From NCBI GenBank assembly GCA_947650365.1, contig OX393550.1, forward strand, positions 52,526,879 through 52,590,878: a stretch of DNA of 64,000 bases. Direction: 5' to 3'. Each line of letters begins with the position of its first letter. Within the stretch, counting starts at the first letter, position 1. The stretch is from Chamaelirium japonicum (lineage: Eukaryota > Streptophyta > Magnoliopsida > Liliales > Melanthiaceae). The notes below the pieces were generated by a model. It was not told the DNA's origin, searched no databases, and saw nothing but the letters and a program-made list of their open reading frames with translations. This document shows, in pieces, positions 46,401-60,407 of the stretch. Position numbers and translations under genes: made by a program.

Positions 46401-49400
46401 GGCTCCCAAGATCGGCTGAGACAGGTATATCTCAAATCTATGTAGTGAAATCCCTTGTAGCATCCAGTTGTTCTCCAGGTTCATGGATTGTGGATTATGG
46501 TTCCACTAACCATGCTCGCAATAATTTGCAGGGGTTCAATGAGATAAGAAAACTAGGTGATGGGGAGATGATCCTAAGCATGGAAACTGAGGCCGTGGCA
46601 GAGGCTGAAACAGTAGGAGATGTCGTCTTACAGTTCCTTGATGGAAGAAGTTTATTACTTAGAGACATACTTTATGTACCGTCCTTGAGACGAAACTTAA
46701 TTTCTGTTTCCTTATTGAATAATGAAGGTTTTTTAGTTTTATTTGATGCTTCTGGTGTGTCAATTAAATTGAATGGTTCCTTTGTTTGTAAGGGAAAGAT
46801 ACAGAATGGTCTCTATGTAATTAACTCCAATCATAAGCAGGATAACATAATCGAAGCTTGTGTAGTTAATTCATCTAAAAGGAAAAATCCCTCAGATAAT
46901 CCAACACTTCTTTGGCATCTAAGGCTTGGACACATAGCCTCAGACAGGATTCACAGGTTGGTTAAGGTAGGACTCTTAAGTCCAGATGTTTCAGAAAACC
47001 TACCGACGTGTGAGTCTTGCCTGGAAGGCATGATGACTAAAAGATCTTTCCGAGCCAAAGGTAGCAGATCTAAGGAGGTATTAGAGTTGGTACACACTGA
47101 TGTATGTGGGCCCATAAGTGTCTGTGTTATAGGATGTTTCGAGTATTTCATCACCTTCATGGATGATCACTCGAGGTTTGGATACATATACCTAATACGG
47201 CAGAAGTCTGAATCCTTTGATAAGTTCAAGGAATTCAGAGCTGAAGTAGAAAAGCAGATGGGTAAAAATATCAAGTCTCTTTGATCGAATCGAGGAGGCA
47301 AATACCTATCGGATGAATTTATTGGGTACCTACGTGAGCATGGGATCGTATCCTAGTTGACTGCACTAGGGACACCACAACAAAACGGTATATCTGAGAG
47401 GAGAAACCGAACTTTGTTAGACATGGTTCGGACTATGATGAGTTATACCACATTGCCACCTAGTTTTTGGGGATATGATCTAGAGACGACAGCATATACT
47501 TTGAACTTTGTTCCATCAAAGTCAGTACCCCTAACTCCTTGGGAGCTGTGATTAAAGCGAAAGCCAAGCCTACAGCACTTTAGGATTTGGGGTTGTCCAG
47601 TACATGTGCGGAAGGACAAGAGAGATAAGATGAAGTCAAAAACTAAGGTATGTCTGTTCGTTGGGTATCCAAAAGGGACAAAGGGTGGTTTATTTTATGA
47701 TCCTGAGGATAGAAAGGTTGTCGTCGCGATGAACGGCTTATTCCTGGAGCAGGATTATTTAATAGACCATAAGCCCACCATAAAAGTAGTTCTTGAAGAA
47801 CTGCTTGGTACTGATGGGAGTGCGCAGACAGAAAACGTAGTGGGAGCCGATACCACTAAGATAAACGATACTGTAGAATCGACTCCTATGGAACAACCGC
47901 AGGCTCGTCGCAGTGGGAGGACCACAAGTGCTCCTGATAGATATATTGGAGAAGCCTTTATGGTAAATCCAGAGTTTCAGGAGGATGATCCTCTGAACTA
48001 TAATGAAGCGATGGTATCTTCTGACCATGCAGCATGACAGGAAGCCATGGAGGCAGAACTGACATCAATGTCCCAAAACTCGGTCTGGATACTTGTAACA
48101 CCACCTCACAATATTAAACTTGTTGGGTGTAATTGGGTGTACAAAAGGAAAAGAGGTCCGGATGGTACCGTTGAGACTTACAAAGCTAGACTAGTCGCTA
48201 AAGGTTATACCCAACGAGAAGGATCGACTATGACGAAACCTTTTCGCTAGTGGCTATACTTAAGTCTATCCGGATCCTCTTGTCCATTGCAGCCCATTAT
48301 GATAGGGAGATCTGGCAAATGGACGTCAAGACCGTATTCCTCAACGGGGATTTGGAAGAAGACATCTACATGTCTCAGCCTCCAGGCTTTGTCAGAAAAG
48401 GTCAGGAAAGTCTGGTATACAAGTTGCAAAGGTCCATTTATAGATTGAAGCAAGCATCCAGAAGTTGGAACATACGTTTTGATCAGCCTATCCAGTCTTA
48501 TGGATTTCAGCAGAACGTGGATGAACTATGTATTTATAAAAGGAGCGATAAGACTGCAGTAGTTTTTCTAGTGCTTTACGTAGACGATATCCTGCTCATT
48601 GGAAACGATATTGGAACGTTGTCTATAGTGAAGGTGTGGTTATCCTCTCAATTTGACATGAAAGACATGGGTGAAGCGAGTTATGTTCTGGGGATCAAGG
48701 TAACTTGAGATCGCCAGAACAAGACTCTCTCGCTGTCACAGTCAGCCTACATAGATACTATCTTGGTCAGATTCAGTATGCACAACTCCAAGAAGGGACT
48801 GGTTCCATTCAGACATGGAATGAAATTGTCCAAGAATCAGGGTCCTAAGACTCCTAAGGAGAGGGCAGAGATGCAGAAGATTCCTTATGCTTCGGTTGTA
48901 GGGAGTCTGATGTATGCTATGCAGTGCACGAGACCAGATATATGCTATGCAGTAGGCATGATGGGCAGGTATCAGTTAAATCCGGGTCCAGGGCACTGGA
49001 CTGCTGTAAAAAGTATACTCAAGTATCTCCGTAGGATGAGAGATTATGAGTTAGTTTGCTCTTCACAGGAACTGACGCCGATTGGGTATACGAATTCTGA
49101 CTTTGCGTCAGATCCGGAATCCAGGAGATCGACGTCAGGGTTTGTGTTTTCATTAGGAGGAGCTATCAGTTAGAGGAGCGTGAAGCAGGGATGCATCGCA
49201 GATTCGACGACAGAGGCTGAGTATGTTGCAGCGTGCGAAGTAGCTAAGGAGGCGGTGTGGCTCAAGAAGTTCCTCACGGACTTAGGATGCGTACTGGGAG
49301 CTCAAGATCCTATTGTTCTTTACTGTGACAATAGTGGAGCGGTAGCACAATCCAAGTAGCCAAGATATCACCAGAAGAGCAAGCATATCGAGCGGAAATA

Positions 49401-49560
49401 CTACATTATCCGGGACTTGTAGAAGCGAGGGAAGGTTGTAGTGACTCAGGTGGCGTCCGCAGATAACACGGCGGACCCTTTCACAAAGGTGTTACCGACC
49501 AAGGCTTTTGAGAAGCACGTGGATGCCATGGGAGTTAAGACTGTTGTTCCCCGCTAGGCC
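46401..49560 (+). pseudogene. Copia pol: protease, integrase, RT, RNase H, broken
   Basis: Protease near 46480 reads WIVDYGSTNH, so the expected catalytic D-S/T-G reads D-Y-G. GAG-pre-integrase reads LLWHLRLGHIASDRIHRL (about 46910-46970), followed by the integrase core with HTDVCGPI and MDDHSRFGYIYL. LTALGTPQQNGISERRNRTLLDM lies near 47360, next to stops at 47282 and 47354. RT begins near 48047 (NWVYKRKRGPDGTVETYKARLVAKGYTQ). The frame changes near 48240, then WQMDVKTVFLNGDLEEDIYMSQPPGF and YVDDILLIGND (about 48580) follow. RNase H reads TRPDICYAVGMMGRYQ through YTNSDFASDPESRRSTSG, ending near 49556 after stops at 49171 and later. Inactive. Confidence 0.9.
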
Positions 49561-49571
49561 AAGTGGGAGAT
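49561..49571 (+). other. Copia polypurine tract
   Basis: AAGTGGGAGAT directly before the 3' LTR. Confidence 0.7.
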
Positions 49572-51527
49572 TGTTGTAGCTCGTGTGTCCTCAGCATGGA
49601 ATTTCTGTATTAACATTAATAAAGATGACTTTGGTTATTGCTTTAATTAGAATACTACTCTGGTATATGATAATACTCATATAATAAAAGGACCCTAGGG
49701 AACGCAGTAGGCCACTGAGGCGCATGGAGGATCCATGCTTGGAAGACCCAGTGGACCAGTTATGTGTAGACCTAGAACTAGTTCACAGCTTAAGTGATGC
49801 CGGTCGCTTCACCGAGAACAAGCTGTTGGCAGGTAGAGGATGTGGTGAAGTCTCCACCACGGGAACGTGGGGTTCCCATTCACCTGACCAAGCACGATAA
49901 TCGTGTTGAACAGGAACCAAGATGGTGCACAGTTCAGTGATTCAGACACTGGTGCAGAAACCGTCTTACTATAAATAATCCGTCCTTAACCTTGAGGGAC
50001 CATGTACACTGGGTCAACCAGTTGTGTGGTGCTTTGATGTGCCAACGTGTGCGGACCTTCCATAGTCCAATACCACGGTATGTTGGGTTACCCGGCTGGC
50101 GCTTGAGTGACATGTAATCCCTACAGGTTATTCGACGTCCAGTATTGGATGGGTGCGTTTTGATGAGTCAATCTGTCCACACAGTTAACCCAGGCCTGGT
50201 GATTGTCAGTATGACTGATGATGTTCTGGATGCTAGGCATAGCACCGGAAGGTGTGTGGTGTTATAGATGACAAGTCATCAAACCCTAGTCAGATAATCG
50301 ATCGGGATCTGACGGTGCTTCCCACCGCCCGAGTCGTATCATGGCACCAGTAATAAGAGGGACTGAGGATTATCGAAGTATAGTAGAGAACAGGGTTACG
50401 AGGGAGTAACATAAGTTTAGGATCACTAGAGTTCAACTCGCGTCGCACTCTAGGTGGCTACACGGGTTAATCGGATTAGGGCTGATTAACCGAACTTTCG
50501 GTGTGTCACCGGAACAGTTAATCAGGGATCTGGTTGCAGCTAGAGATCCCAAACCCTGAAGGTTCCACCCTGTCGTTGCGTATAGGAATTGTTCTCCGAC
50601 CTAGTTGGATACGTTGGATGCGAAGTAGCGCGATGGAGCGTAAGCCCGGAGCCAAAGAACCTAATTCATATGTGTTACGGGCCGTAGGGGTATTTTGATA
50701 AATACTGAAATATGGCTCAGAACATATTGAATATGGAACTTAAAATGAGCGGAATAATTCCAGGAGCTTATAGGCGCTGACGAAACTCGATTCCGAGTAG
50801 CGCACCTCACTCAGTCTCTCTTTTAGTTTTTCGCTTTTCGTGAAGGGCGTTTTCGTCCAGGCTTCACGATAGACACCCGGAATCCCTAAAAACCGCCCCC
50901 CCCCCCCCCTTATCCCTATCCACCTAGGGGCCGGCCCAAGCTTCCTTGAGGCTTTGGGAGACCGGCCCTATAAAGGAAATAGGGAGGGGGAGGGCCGGCC
51001 ATAAGTCTCCTCTCCTCCAGAAAATCCGAACCCCCCTTAAGGCTCCTCCTTTGTGGTTTCGGCCAAGGAAAAGAGAGGGAGAAGAAGGGAGAAGAAAGAG
51101 GAAGGAAGGAGAAGGAAGAAAGGAGAAAGAGGAGGAGAAAATCTCACGGCTTGCCATCGTCTTCGCAACGGATTCCTCCATCGGCTCGTAATCCCTGCAC
51201 TCAGAGACGGGATTTCGAGGATTCTTCAATTCGCATAGGACAAGGTGCTATCCGACAGTTTCCCTTGCGATTCAAGTGCGGTTCTTCATTGTTCCGTCAT
51301 CTTCGGATCATAGATCCATAAGGTATGATGAATCTAAACACCTAACTAGATGCATTCATGTCTTCCGTAGATCGTAGTATGCCTCTAGGGTGTCCGCATA
51401 TATGCTAAGATCGTAGATTTGCATGTAGATTGTTTTATAGCAAAATTGTAATGAAACATACACCGTATGATCTTCGGATCTTTCTTTTACTTCCGCTGCG
51501 ACTCTGATTAGCGGATCCAATTCCAAC
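49572..51527 (+). repeat. 3' LTR of the copia element
   Basis: Matches 41708-43665 throughout, starting TGTTGTAGCTCG. The last bases read TTCCAAC, so the terminal A is lost or changed. TATA box at about 50966-50975. Confidence 0.9.
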
Positions 51528-54500
51528 TCTGGAGAAACAAGGGGTATTTTAAAACTTGATTTTTGTAAAAAATATTTTTATTTTTAAAAGAGAGATAAAA
51601 TTTTTGTCGACAAAGAGATGATCACGTTCGACCTTCAACCGGGCTATCCTCTCAGCATGTGCGGCCTGCCGGTGCCCCACATGCTGACAGAAGTCCCTCT
51701 TAAGATAGTACGAGACTCAAGCCTCTGATGGCGAGCCGAGTAGCCTCACCCACTCCCTAACACTCGGGCAGTGGTTTATGTGTCCCATCTACGGGCTTGT
51801 CAAATTAGGTCAATCTCTTCGTATATTTTCATTGTGGTCTAAACTAGGCTTGGGGCCTTGAGCAGAGGCTTATCCAAAAATTCAGCTGGCACAATACTAC
51901 TATCAAGCTCAGAGCACTAAACTAAAGAACTTATAAACTCTTATTCCAATCCATATCGATTACATCGAAAGAAAAAGTACTACTACAAAAATTAACATAC
52001 TAAAAAGGAAGACAAGCTAGGACTCCAACTCTGTCTCTGAACTACCACAGCTACTCCAGTCCTGAGCCTCTAAACCTGCATAAGAGCCTACTCGTGGGAA
52101 AGAGTAGCCTCCAATGAGAAATTGGGAGATTAGTCAAATTAATGGCTAGTGACATCCTAGTAGCCTTTAATAATATGAGACAACCGATTGAATTATCTTT
52201 AGCAATTCTAGTACGTAATATTAGTATTTCCAAAAGAATAACCTAATATTACCAGTAGTCTATTTCCTCATATAATTCCTATTGCTACTAGATTGTCTAA
52301 CATTAAAGTTCATTCAATGTTCTATAGTATTAATGAATTATTTAAGCAAAATACCATCTAAATGTCATTAGATTATCATGCTCTAAAATTTCATAATTCG
52401 CATAAAGTTTCCATAGTTGTAATTAGCAAATATCTATCCTAATGTGAACCCCGGATATTTTGTTCATCCTGCCCCCGGTCGGGCATTACTATAGGGCCTT
52501 TTATTTCAATGTAGAGGGCCAACTCTCTCGCCGTGCATACTCGGACACCATGCGCAAAGTCACCCATATGATTATAAGGGGTTTCCCGTCTTTCACGGTG
52601 GAGCTCTACCGCCCAACTTGCTTTCCTTGGGGGCTTTAACTATCCCGGGACAGGATTGCTAGGCCAATCCCTCTTCGAGGGCACCACCTATTGGCTTTAC
52701 CACAATCCCTGCCCGTGACCCCCTACCCTACTGATCTTCGGCTGTGCGCGCAGGGTAGTTCACGACCCTTGCGCGCACGGGATCCCAATATTCTTACAAG
52801 ACAGATTACCAATTTCATCCACTTCAACAAAGTATTAAATGCTCAATACAGTAAATAATTGTTTTTACATATATACTGGAACAAATAAAAAAAATACATA
52901 TGATGAATAATGATTTCGAACAGTTTATCCCTCGCTCCACACTACTCTTGCAATCCGTGATCAAGCTAAAGCTAAAGGTCACATCGCTCTTAAAGCGATT
53001 GGACCTACACTCCCCCAAAAACCAGTGTATTAAAGTTGCCCCTCCTTTTAGTAGGGTGGGTCTCGATAATCATTATTTACTCAAATTATATTTTTATTTC
53101 AAGGGAAAACCTAATTACGGTGTCCATGTAAAAATTGTTATTAATTTATTAATATATTAAAACATGATTATTTTAATAATATTTTAAATCATGCGTCGTC
53201 GGACTCGCGACTTCGTATGCAAGGAGAGGTCCACGTGACCACATGCGATGATGCCCGGCAGGACCCGCATGCAGTACCATGGACACCTACCCTAGTTGTT
53301 CTCATTTTTCATTATCAAAGACCACGGGAAGGGGAGTAGATGTCACCTGGTTGTCGAACGCGCACAAACTTCCGTTAACTGCTCTTGATTCGTCTCTGCT
53401 CCGTCTACGACTGGATCTTCCCGGTTACACACTACCAAATTCACACATAGTGGACCCATGGTCAATGCTTGCTACAAAGTAATACGGGTTTAGGGCCGAG
53501 TTGGCCGAATCAAGAAATTTAGGTATCACCAGACGTCACCGGTCTATAGGCATGCAAAACGATGCTCTAATGGTATCGTCTTGGTTAGTCGGCGTTGCCG
53601 ACGCCAAAGGCCATATTAGGGTCTACCTGTACTAATCCAACTAAACGGTCGTACCCACGTCGGTTGTTGCCGTTAGCATGAAATCATGCTCCAAGGGGCC
53701 CTCCGCATTACCACCAAGGTGTGCACCGGTAGGGTCAGGTATAGGCAAGGTTGAGGGTTTAACTCGTCATCCACCCAAGATGCCCTCGAGCTAAGCAAAA
53801 GATACGGGAATTCAAAATAATAGTGGATTGATGGATCTTACTAAGTCCAAACTATAATCAAAATTAACTAACATGTCTCATCCGGTCGTGTCCCAAAATG
53901 GGTAGGGTCGACATAGAGGTGGCAATGGCCACTACGAGGAGGGAAATAACTGACCGACCCGGTGGTTCATGACACCATGCGCAACGGCACGATGAGTTTG
54001 CACATGAAACAAGGTAGGGCAAGGCTAGGGATAAGTTCAAGGCAAAGGGGCCTATCGACAGTCGTTGATACCTTGAAGTTGTTCACATGGCTTGACTTAA
54101 TTACCTAGCAATGTCGGAGTTACATCTGCACAAAACAATTTATGTGGTGATCATGGGTAGTGCCGACGTCGAGGTAGGCATGGCCCGAAGATATTGGCTC
54201 GCTACCTCGAGGTGAGGGCTCGAGACTCGATCAAACACAACCATAACCGAATTGGCTAAAGGATTGAGATTATCAACTATCAAGAGGTTTTCGCTAAATC
54301 ACAACACATGGGGGGTCGGAAATGACAATTCAAGAGGGTTTAACGGGTCATGGCATGAACTCCAAATGCCAGGTAATGTAGGGGTCGATGGTTGCAATCA
54401 ACCACCACAGGGGTTGGGGGTCGTCGATGCATGTGTTTAGTGATGGGGTGCTCATGATGGTTGGGTGTCATCTTTCAATCGCCGGCCACATGGCTGACGG

Positions 54501-56090
54501 CCATTACGTTGGTAAAAACAAAGGGCAAACAAATGTAAGGCTTGGCTCATGCAAAGGAAAAGAGCGAGGGGGTGTAGGGGGCTGACTTACTGGGTTTGAC
54601 CTCGCTGGCTATGCAAAAGCCATCCACCAAGCCGGCAGCTATGGCTGCAACACGGCGAAGGCCACCTGGGGTTGCGGGTTGCGCCGGTCTCACCAAAAAA
54701 AAAAAAAAACGAGAAGGATGAAGAGGGGAGAAAGGGCTGACCCAACTCAGGGGGAAACCGTCGCAGCTCCTCCTCCTTGCTCATTCCGGCCAGTCGGCCT
54801 CCTCCGGCGCCGGCAGCCTCCATTTTGGCCGGCTGCTCGCTGCCACCATGGGAGAGGGGTCAAGGGAAAGGGAGAGAGAGGAATCGGAGAGGGAAGAGAG
54901 GGGAGATCAGAGGGGTGTAGGGGGTTTGGGCTGAGAAAGGGGGAGAGGGGGAGTGGGGCAAGGGTTTTAAAGGGAGGGAAGGGGCGGCGGGCGACAGGGT
55001 AGGGGCGGCGGGTAGGGTGGCTGGCAGCAGGGTAGGGGCGGCGGGTAGGGCGGCTGGCAGCAGGGTAGGGGCGGGATCCGGGCGGCGGTCGACTGTGCCG
55101 GCAGGATTCGTGGCTCGGGAAAAGGAGAGGGGTGACCGTAGAGGGGGGGCGGCTCGTAGGGTGGAAGGGGCAGCTCGTACGGTGGTCGGATCGGGTCGGT
55201 TTTGAGAGGGAGAGGGTCGGGTGAGAGGGGAAGATGAGATCCGAGAGAGGAGGATGGAGGGATCCGAGAGAGAGTGAGATCGGGTGAGAGGCCTGATGAG
55301 AGAGAGAGAGGCCTGAGAGATGGGAGAGAAGAGAGGAAGAGAAAGAGAGAGAGAGAAGAAAGGGGTTGGGTTGGGTTTGGCTTGGGCTGGGTTCGGGTTT
55401 TGGAAGTGGGTTTTGGGTTTTTTTTACTAGTGTGGTGGGGTTTGAAGTTGGGTAATTGAGTGGAGGGGATTAACATGGCACTTCAGATCGAAATCCGATG
55501 GTCTAGGTTAAAGAGAGGGGCTTCTCTTGTATGAACTACTATGATAATAAGTAAATACACGGTAAATGAGAAGAAATCAAATACGCCAACTTGCAATCCA
55601 ATGGCCAAGGAAAAAGAAAGATATATAAATGGGTGGAGCTACGAGGTGACAGCCTAGGGTTTCGGGAATCGAGATGACGCGATCGAGTTAGATTGGTACT
55701 AGGGGCAACCTACCGGCCCTAGGTCGAACGACCGATTGGGTCCCATGACTTGTGCTACTTGTCGACGGGTCGCTACAGAGATAAACCCTGGTCGGCTATA
55801 TACAAACCATTACTTAATATTATAAAATTATGTGTGCTATCAAGCACGCTTAAAACCTGCATGCACACACACGTCTGACAACCATACTACCACTGAAATA
55901 TCGCCTCTTGACCCGGACCCAAGAAACATAGTCCGGTCCAATTCAAATCCACAATCATACATATTCCGGACACATTGTCAATTAAGATGTAATTAATCCA
56001 AGCAGATATTAGCATATGCCCCAATCCACAATAATAATAATAAAAAACATGGTTCTAGCAAGAACCAACTCTAAAGTGCCAGGTATTACA
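51528..56090 (+). repeat. Right part of the long solo-LTR-like element
   Basis: No credible gene. At 52440-52760 there is a GC-moderate block, and at 53200-54600 a long stretch of unique-looking LTR sequence. At 54600-55460 a GC-rich, purine-rich (GGGAGAGA) block looks like a transcript leader (R/U5). Open frames here are Arg/Gly- or Pro/Ser-rich by composition only. It ends in GGTATTACA. Confidence 0.55.
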
Positions 56091-56095
56091 GATCC

Positions 56096-56400
56096 TTGCT
56101 GACTTTTTTGACCCATTTCACACCATGTCCATTTCACAAGCAAATACCGTTTTACACCATCAGATGTATCTCGATCGTCGAATCGAATGTAAAAAAAAGG
56201 GTATGGGTGCGATACACGTGTCGTGGATGGGTGTAAAGTATAGATCGAATGGTGATAGCCTGATCGTGTGGCCCTTGTTCTTCAGAGAGCCACGTGGGAG
56301 GCGGAGACCGCTCCCTCATAATGGCAAGCCGAGCTCGCACCCTCATTGATAGGGAGCCCCTAGCTAGACTCTTGAAGCTATAATTTGGCCCTCCAGGCCT
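56096..56400. other. Spacer before the tandem array
   Basis: 305 bp without a gene. The sequence left of 56401 has no match to the left flank of units 2 and 3, so the array starts at 56401. Confidence 0.5.
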
Positions 56401-56918
56401 CCTCTCTTTTATCTTTTAGGGAGGCTTCAAGGAGCCTGTTGGAGTTGCTCGCGTTTCACTCTATTTCAAACATATTAGCTTAAAGTCGAATATGCATGAA
56501 TCGGCCTCTGTTCGAGTCTTCGGAGTCAGGCGATGGGTGAGGGCGTCGGTGCTGATCAATCCCAATACACGGACAATGAAACCCTATTAAAATTTGAAGT
56601 AGTTGATATGTGCTTGGAGCGAGAGCGTCGCACATCCTAGCTAGGCCCGACTCTAAAGACTCAAAGAAAGGACTGAATCAAGAGTAGCCGATTCGAATAG
56701 AAAGAACACATAAAGTGATCCAGTCGATCCGAGTCCAATTAGAAAGATTGTTTCCTCTTGTAGTTCTAGTTGCATTGTCACTTTGCCAGCAATCGTGGAA
56801 TCCCCTTAAACCATCTCACCAAGTGCGTGTGCTCTCTTCCTTTTAAAACACATACAGATCCAATTTTTCAGGACCATGCGTGCAGCGTGATGAGACAGTT
56901 TCTGCTTTATTATTTTTT

Positions 56919-57014
56919 GGGTTATTTTGACTTTGCCCCCCAAAATTTAGCTTGAATTAGACTTTACCCCCCATAATTCAAGACAAAATTTGGACGGCAA
57001 ACTCAAAATAACCC
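56919..57014. mobile_element. MITE A, internally deleted copy
   Basis: GGGTTATTTTGACTTTGCC and GGCAAACTCAAAATAACCC form inverted ends, but only 96 bp remain. The full versions in units 2 and 3 are 263-273 bp. Confidence 0.75.
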
Positions 57015-57067
57015 TTATTTTTTTTCCATGATTATTGGTTTTTTTTTTGGGTATCATAATTTACTGT

Positions 57068-57219
57068 GTTCGGATCTCCTCCAGTCGGTGGGCCTGGCGC
57101 ACATCACAGCCGTACTATAGATGGCGATCTATAAGTGAATCCACTCCAACGACCGTGTCCGGCTGTGATGCGTGTGGGGCCCACTGATCGGGCGGGCGGA
57201 CTGGAGGAGATCCGAATCC
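57068..57219. mobile_element. MITE B (fold-back, about 152 bp)
   Basis: GTTCGGATCTCCTCCAGTC and GACTGGAGGAGATCCGAATCC are inverted. A second internal inverted pair is CATCACAGCCG/CGGCTGTGATG. Copies lie at 60200-60351 and 63334-63491. Confidence 0.75.
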
Positions 57220-57275
57220 TAATTTTTTTGCCATCTTTTCTCACTACTAAATTTTCAGCATTTTTGCCACGTGAT

Positions 57276-57451
57276 TGATTTGCTGCACTTACTTACGGCC
57301 CAATCGTGGTGTGACAGGTCATCCTTTATAAGGGTAGAACACTTGCAACCGGAAGTGCCTTATACTTTGCTATAACCGTATTATGCCCTTTTTTTTATTG
57401 AATACATGGCATAGCACGATTGGCCGTAAATAATTGCAGGTAGCAAATATG
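57276..57451. mobile_element. MITE C (about 176 bp)
   Basis: GATTTGCTGCACTTACTTAC GGCCCAATCGTG is roughly inverted against CACGATTGGCCGTAAATAATTGCAGGTAGCAAAT (read in two parts). A further copy lies at 60408-60583, and a diverged one at 40032. Confidence 0.6.
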
Positions 57452-57549
57452 CTCTCGACTAATTGAGAGAGGCCTCTACTACCAATGATTTTCAGTGTTT
57501 CGTGTTTTACCCTGAATTGGGATACTCCGGACAGCCGATCCGACCATTA

Positions 57550-57792
57550 GGGCTTGTTTGGTTACTGTGTTTTCAGCATGTGATTTTAAAAATATATGTG
57601 CAAACAGTTTAGGGTTGTTTGATTATTAGGGTGTGACGTGTGTAAACAGATGCACACTTACTAAATTTGTACAGCTTTTGCACATAAAACTGTGCAAATA
57701 AAGTTTCACCTAATTATATGAAATTTTAATTGCACATGTTATATGTGCAAACATATATACACACATCATTTGCATAGCAACCAAACAACCCC
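57550..57792. mobile_element. MITE D, Tourist-like (243 bp)
   Basis: Ends GGGCTTGTTTGGTTACTGTG and CATAGCAACCAAACAACCCC, flanked by TTA on both sides (57547-57549, 57793-57795). That is the PIF/Harbinger target duplication. It ends 89 bp before the wax-synthase ATG, so it occupies the core-promoter region. Confidence 0.85.
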
Positions 57793-57815
57793 TTAAAATT
57801 CCCAGAAAGCGCGGG

Positions 57816-57817
<2 letters not shown>

Positions 57818-57875
<58 letters not shown>
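57818..57875 (+). repeat. (GA)n in the 5' leader of gene 1
   Basis: 58 bp of GA ending 6 bp before the ATG. GA/CT tracts in 5' leaders of plant genes often bind GAGA-type (BBR/BPC) factors; inferred here. Confidence 0.9.
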
Positions 57876-57879
<4 letters not shown>

Positions 57880-57881
57880 AA

Positions 57882-59018
<1,137 letters not shown>

Positions 59019-59394
59019 TCTATAGTCACTAATCCGGTGCGCCCTCAAAACCGATTACGAGGGAGAGGGGGCAACTAGTAGATGAAGATGCGGAGCTTCC
59101 ACCCCTTTCCTTATATGGGACTATTCACTCAACATTTATAATACAAAGAAGGCACTTCAAAAATATTACAAGTGTGCCACTATAAGAGAGATAATAGGCC
59201 ATCATTCCCTTGATCGATGATAGAAAAGTAAGGAATGTAAAAAAGGATCAGATTGCAAAAAAATATACAAAATATATAATTGATGGGTTTTATGTCAAAA
59301 ATTAAGGATAAATTTGGTAATATAGTTTCATTGTTCATAGTTTTTTTTTTCATTGGTTTTAAATACCCGTGGTCCAATTGGAACATGTCACACG
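59019..59394 (+). other. 3' flank of gene 1
   Basis: Contains A/T-rich sequence with several AATATA/AATAAT-like elements (59260-59280) that could serve as poly(A) signals. No gene. Confidence 0.4.
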
Positions 59395-59882
59395 CCTCTC
59401 TTTTATCTTTTAGGGAGGCTTCAAGGAGCCTGTTGGAGTTGCTCGCGTTTCACTCTATATCAAACATATTAGCTTAAAGTCGAATATGCATGAATCGGCC
59501 TCTGTTCGAGTCTTTCGGACTCAGGCGATGGGTGATGACGTCGGTGCTGATCAATCCCAATACACAGATAACGAAACCCTGTTAAAATTTGAAGTAGTTG
59601 ATATGTGCTTGGAGCGAGAGCGTCGCACATCCTAGCTAGGCCCGACTCTAAAGACTCAAAGAAAGGACTGAATCAAGAGTAGCCGATTCGAATCGAAAGA
59701 ACACATAAAGTGATCCAGTCGATCCGAGGCCAATTAGAAAGATTGTTTCCTCTAGTGGTTGTAATCCCCTTAAACCATCTCACCAAGTGCGTGTGCTCTC
59801 TTCCTTTTAATACACATACAGATCCAATTTTTCAGGACCATGCGTGCAGCGTGCTGAGACAGTTTCTGCTTTATTATTTTTT

Positions 59883-60145
59883 GGGTTATTTTGACTTTGC
59901 CCCCCAAATTTAACTTGAATTAGACTTTACCCCCCATTATTTCATTAATTAGTCTTTATCCCTCAAAACTAACTAGTCCGGCAGCTCACCACCTAAAACT
60001 TTATTTCTTTTCCGTCAGCTCGCCCTTTCTCTTAGATGGTGAGCTGACGGAACAGTTAGTTTTGGGGGGTAAAATCTAATTAATGAAATATGGTGGGTAA
60101 AGTCCAATTTAAGACAAAATTTGGACGGCAAAGTCAAAATAACCC
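59883..60145. mobile_element. MITE A, full-length copy (263 bp)
   Basis: GGGTTATTTTGACTTTGCC and GGCAAAGTCAAAATAACCC are perfect inverted ends. The complementarity continues inward (TTAGACTTTACCCCCCA against GGTGGGTAAAGTC; CTCACC...GGTGAGCTGACGG). Confidence 0.85.
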
Positions 60146-60199
60146 TTATTTTTTTCCATGATTATTGGTTTTTTTTTTTTGGGTATCATAATTTACTGT

Positions 60200-60351
60200 G
60201 TTCGGATCTCCTCCAGTCGGTGGGCCTGGCGCACATCACAGCCGTACTATAGATGGCGATCTATAAGTGAATCCACTCCAACGACCGCGTTCAGCTGTGA
60301 TACGTGTGGGGCCCACTGATCGGGCGGGCGGACAGGGGCAGATCCGAATCC
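60200..60351. mobile_element. MITE B, copy 2
   Basis: Same as 57068-57219 with a few substitutions (GGACAGGGGCAGATCC at the right arm). Confidence 0.7.
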
Positions 60352-60407
60352 TAATTTTTTTGCCACCTTTTCTCACTACTAAATTTTCAGCATTTTTGCC
60401 ACGCGAT

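Larger units (their letters stand above)
41708..51527 (+). mobile_element. Ty1/copia retrotransposon, degenerate, 9.8 kb
   Basis: Two LTRs of about 1957 bp, PBS, a 1.9-kb leader, then gag, protease, integrase, RT and RNase H in copia order. Stops and at least three frame changes break the polyprotein. LTRs differ by several percent, mostly transitions, so it is clearly older than the young Tat element. Flanking 5-bp sequences (TCTCA and TCTGG) do not match as a duplication. Confidence 0.92.
41605..56090 (+). mobile_element. Very long solo-LTR-like gypsy element (about 4.67 kb without its insert)
   Basis: Left end TGTCACGCCCCAGAACTCTG and right end CCAGGTATTACA (TG...CA), flanked by the perfect 5-bp duplication GATCC (41600-41604 and 56091-56095). 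TGTCACGCCCC starts are typical of Del/Tekay-type gypsy LTRs. No second terminus, PBS or polyprotein is seen, so a solo LTR is the simplest reading. It is interrupted by the copia element at 41708-51527. Confidence 0.65.

Noticed and set aside
41703..51532. Target duplication of the copia element
   Set aside because: The flanking bases TCTCA and TCTGG share only three positions, so I do not claim a duplication. The 3' LTR end is also altered by one base.
54587..55476. Arg/Gly-rich and Pro/Ser-rich open frames
   Set aside because: Compositional, inside the GC-rich leader-like part of the long LTR. No homology recognised.
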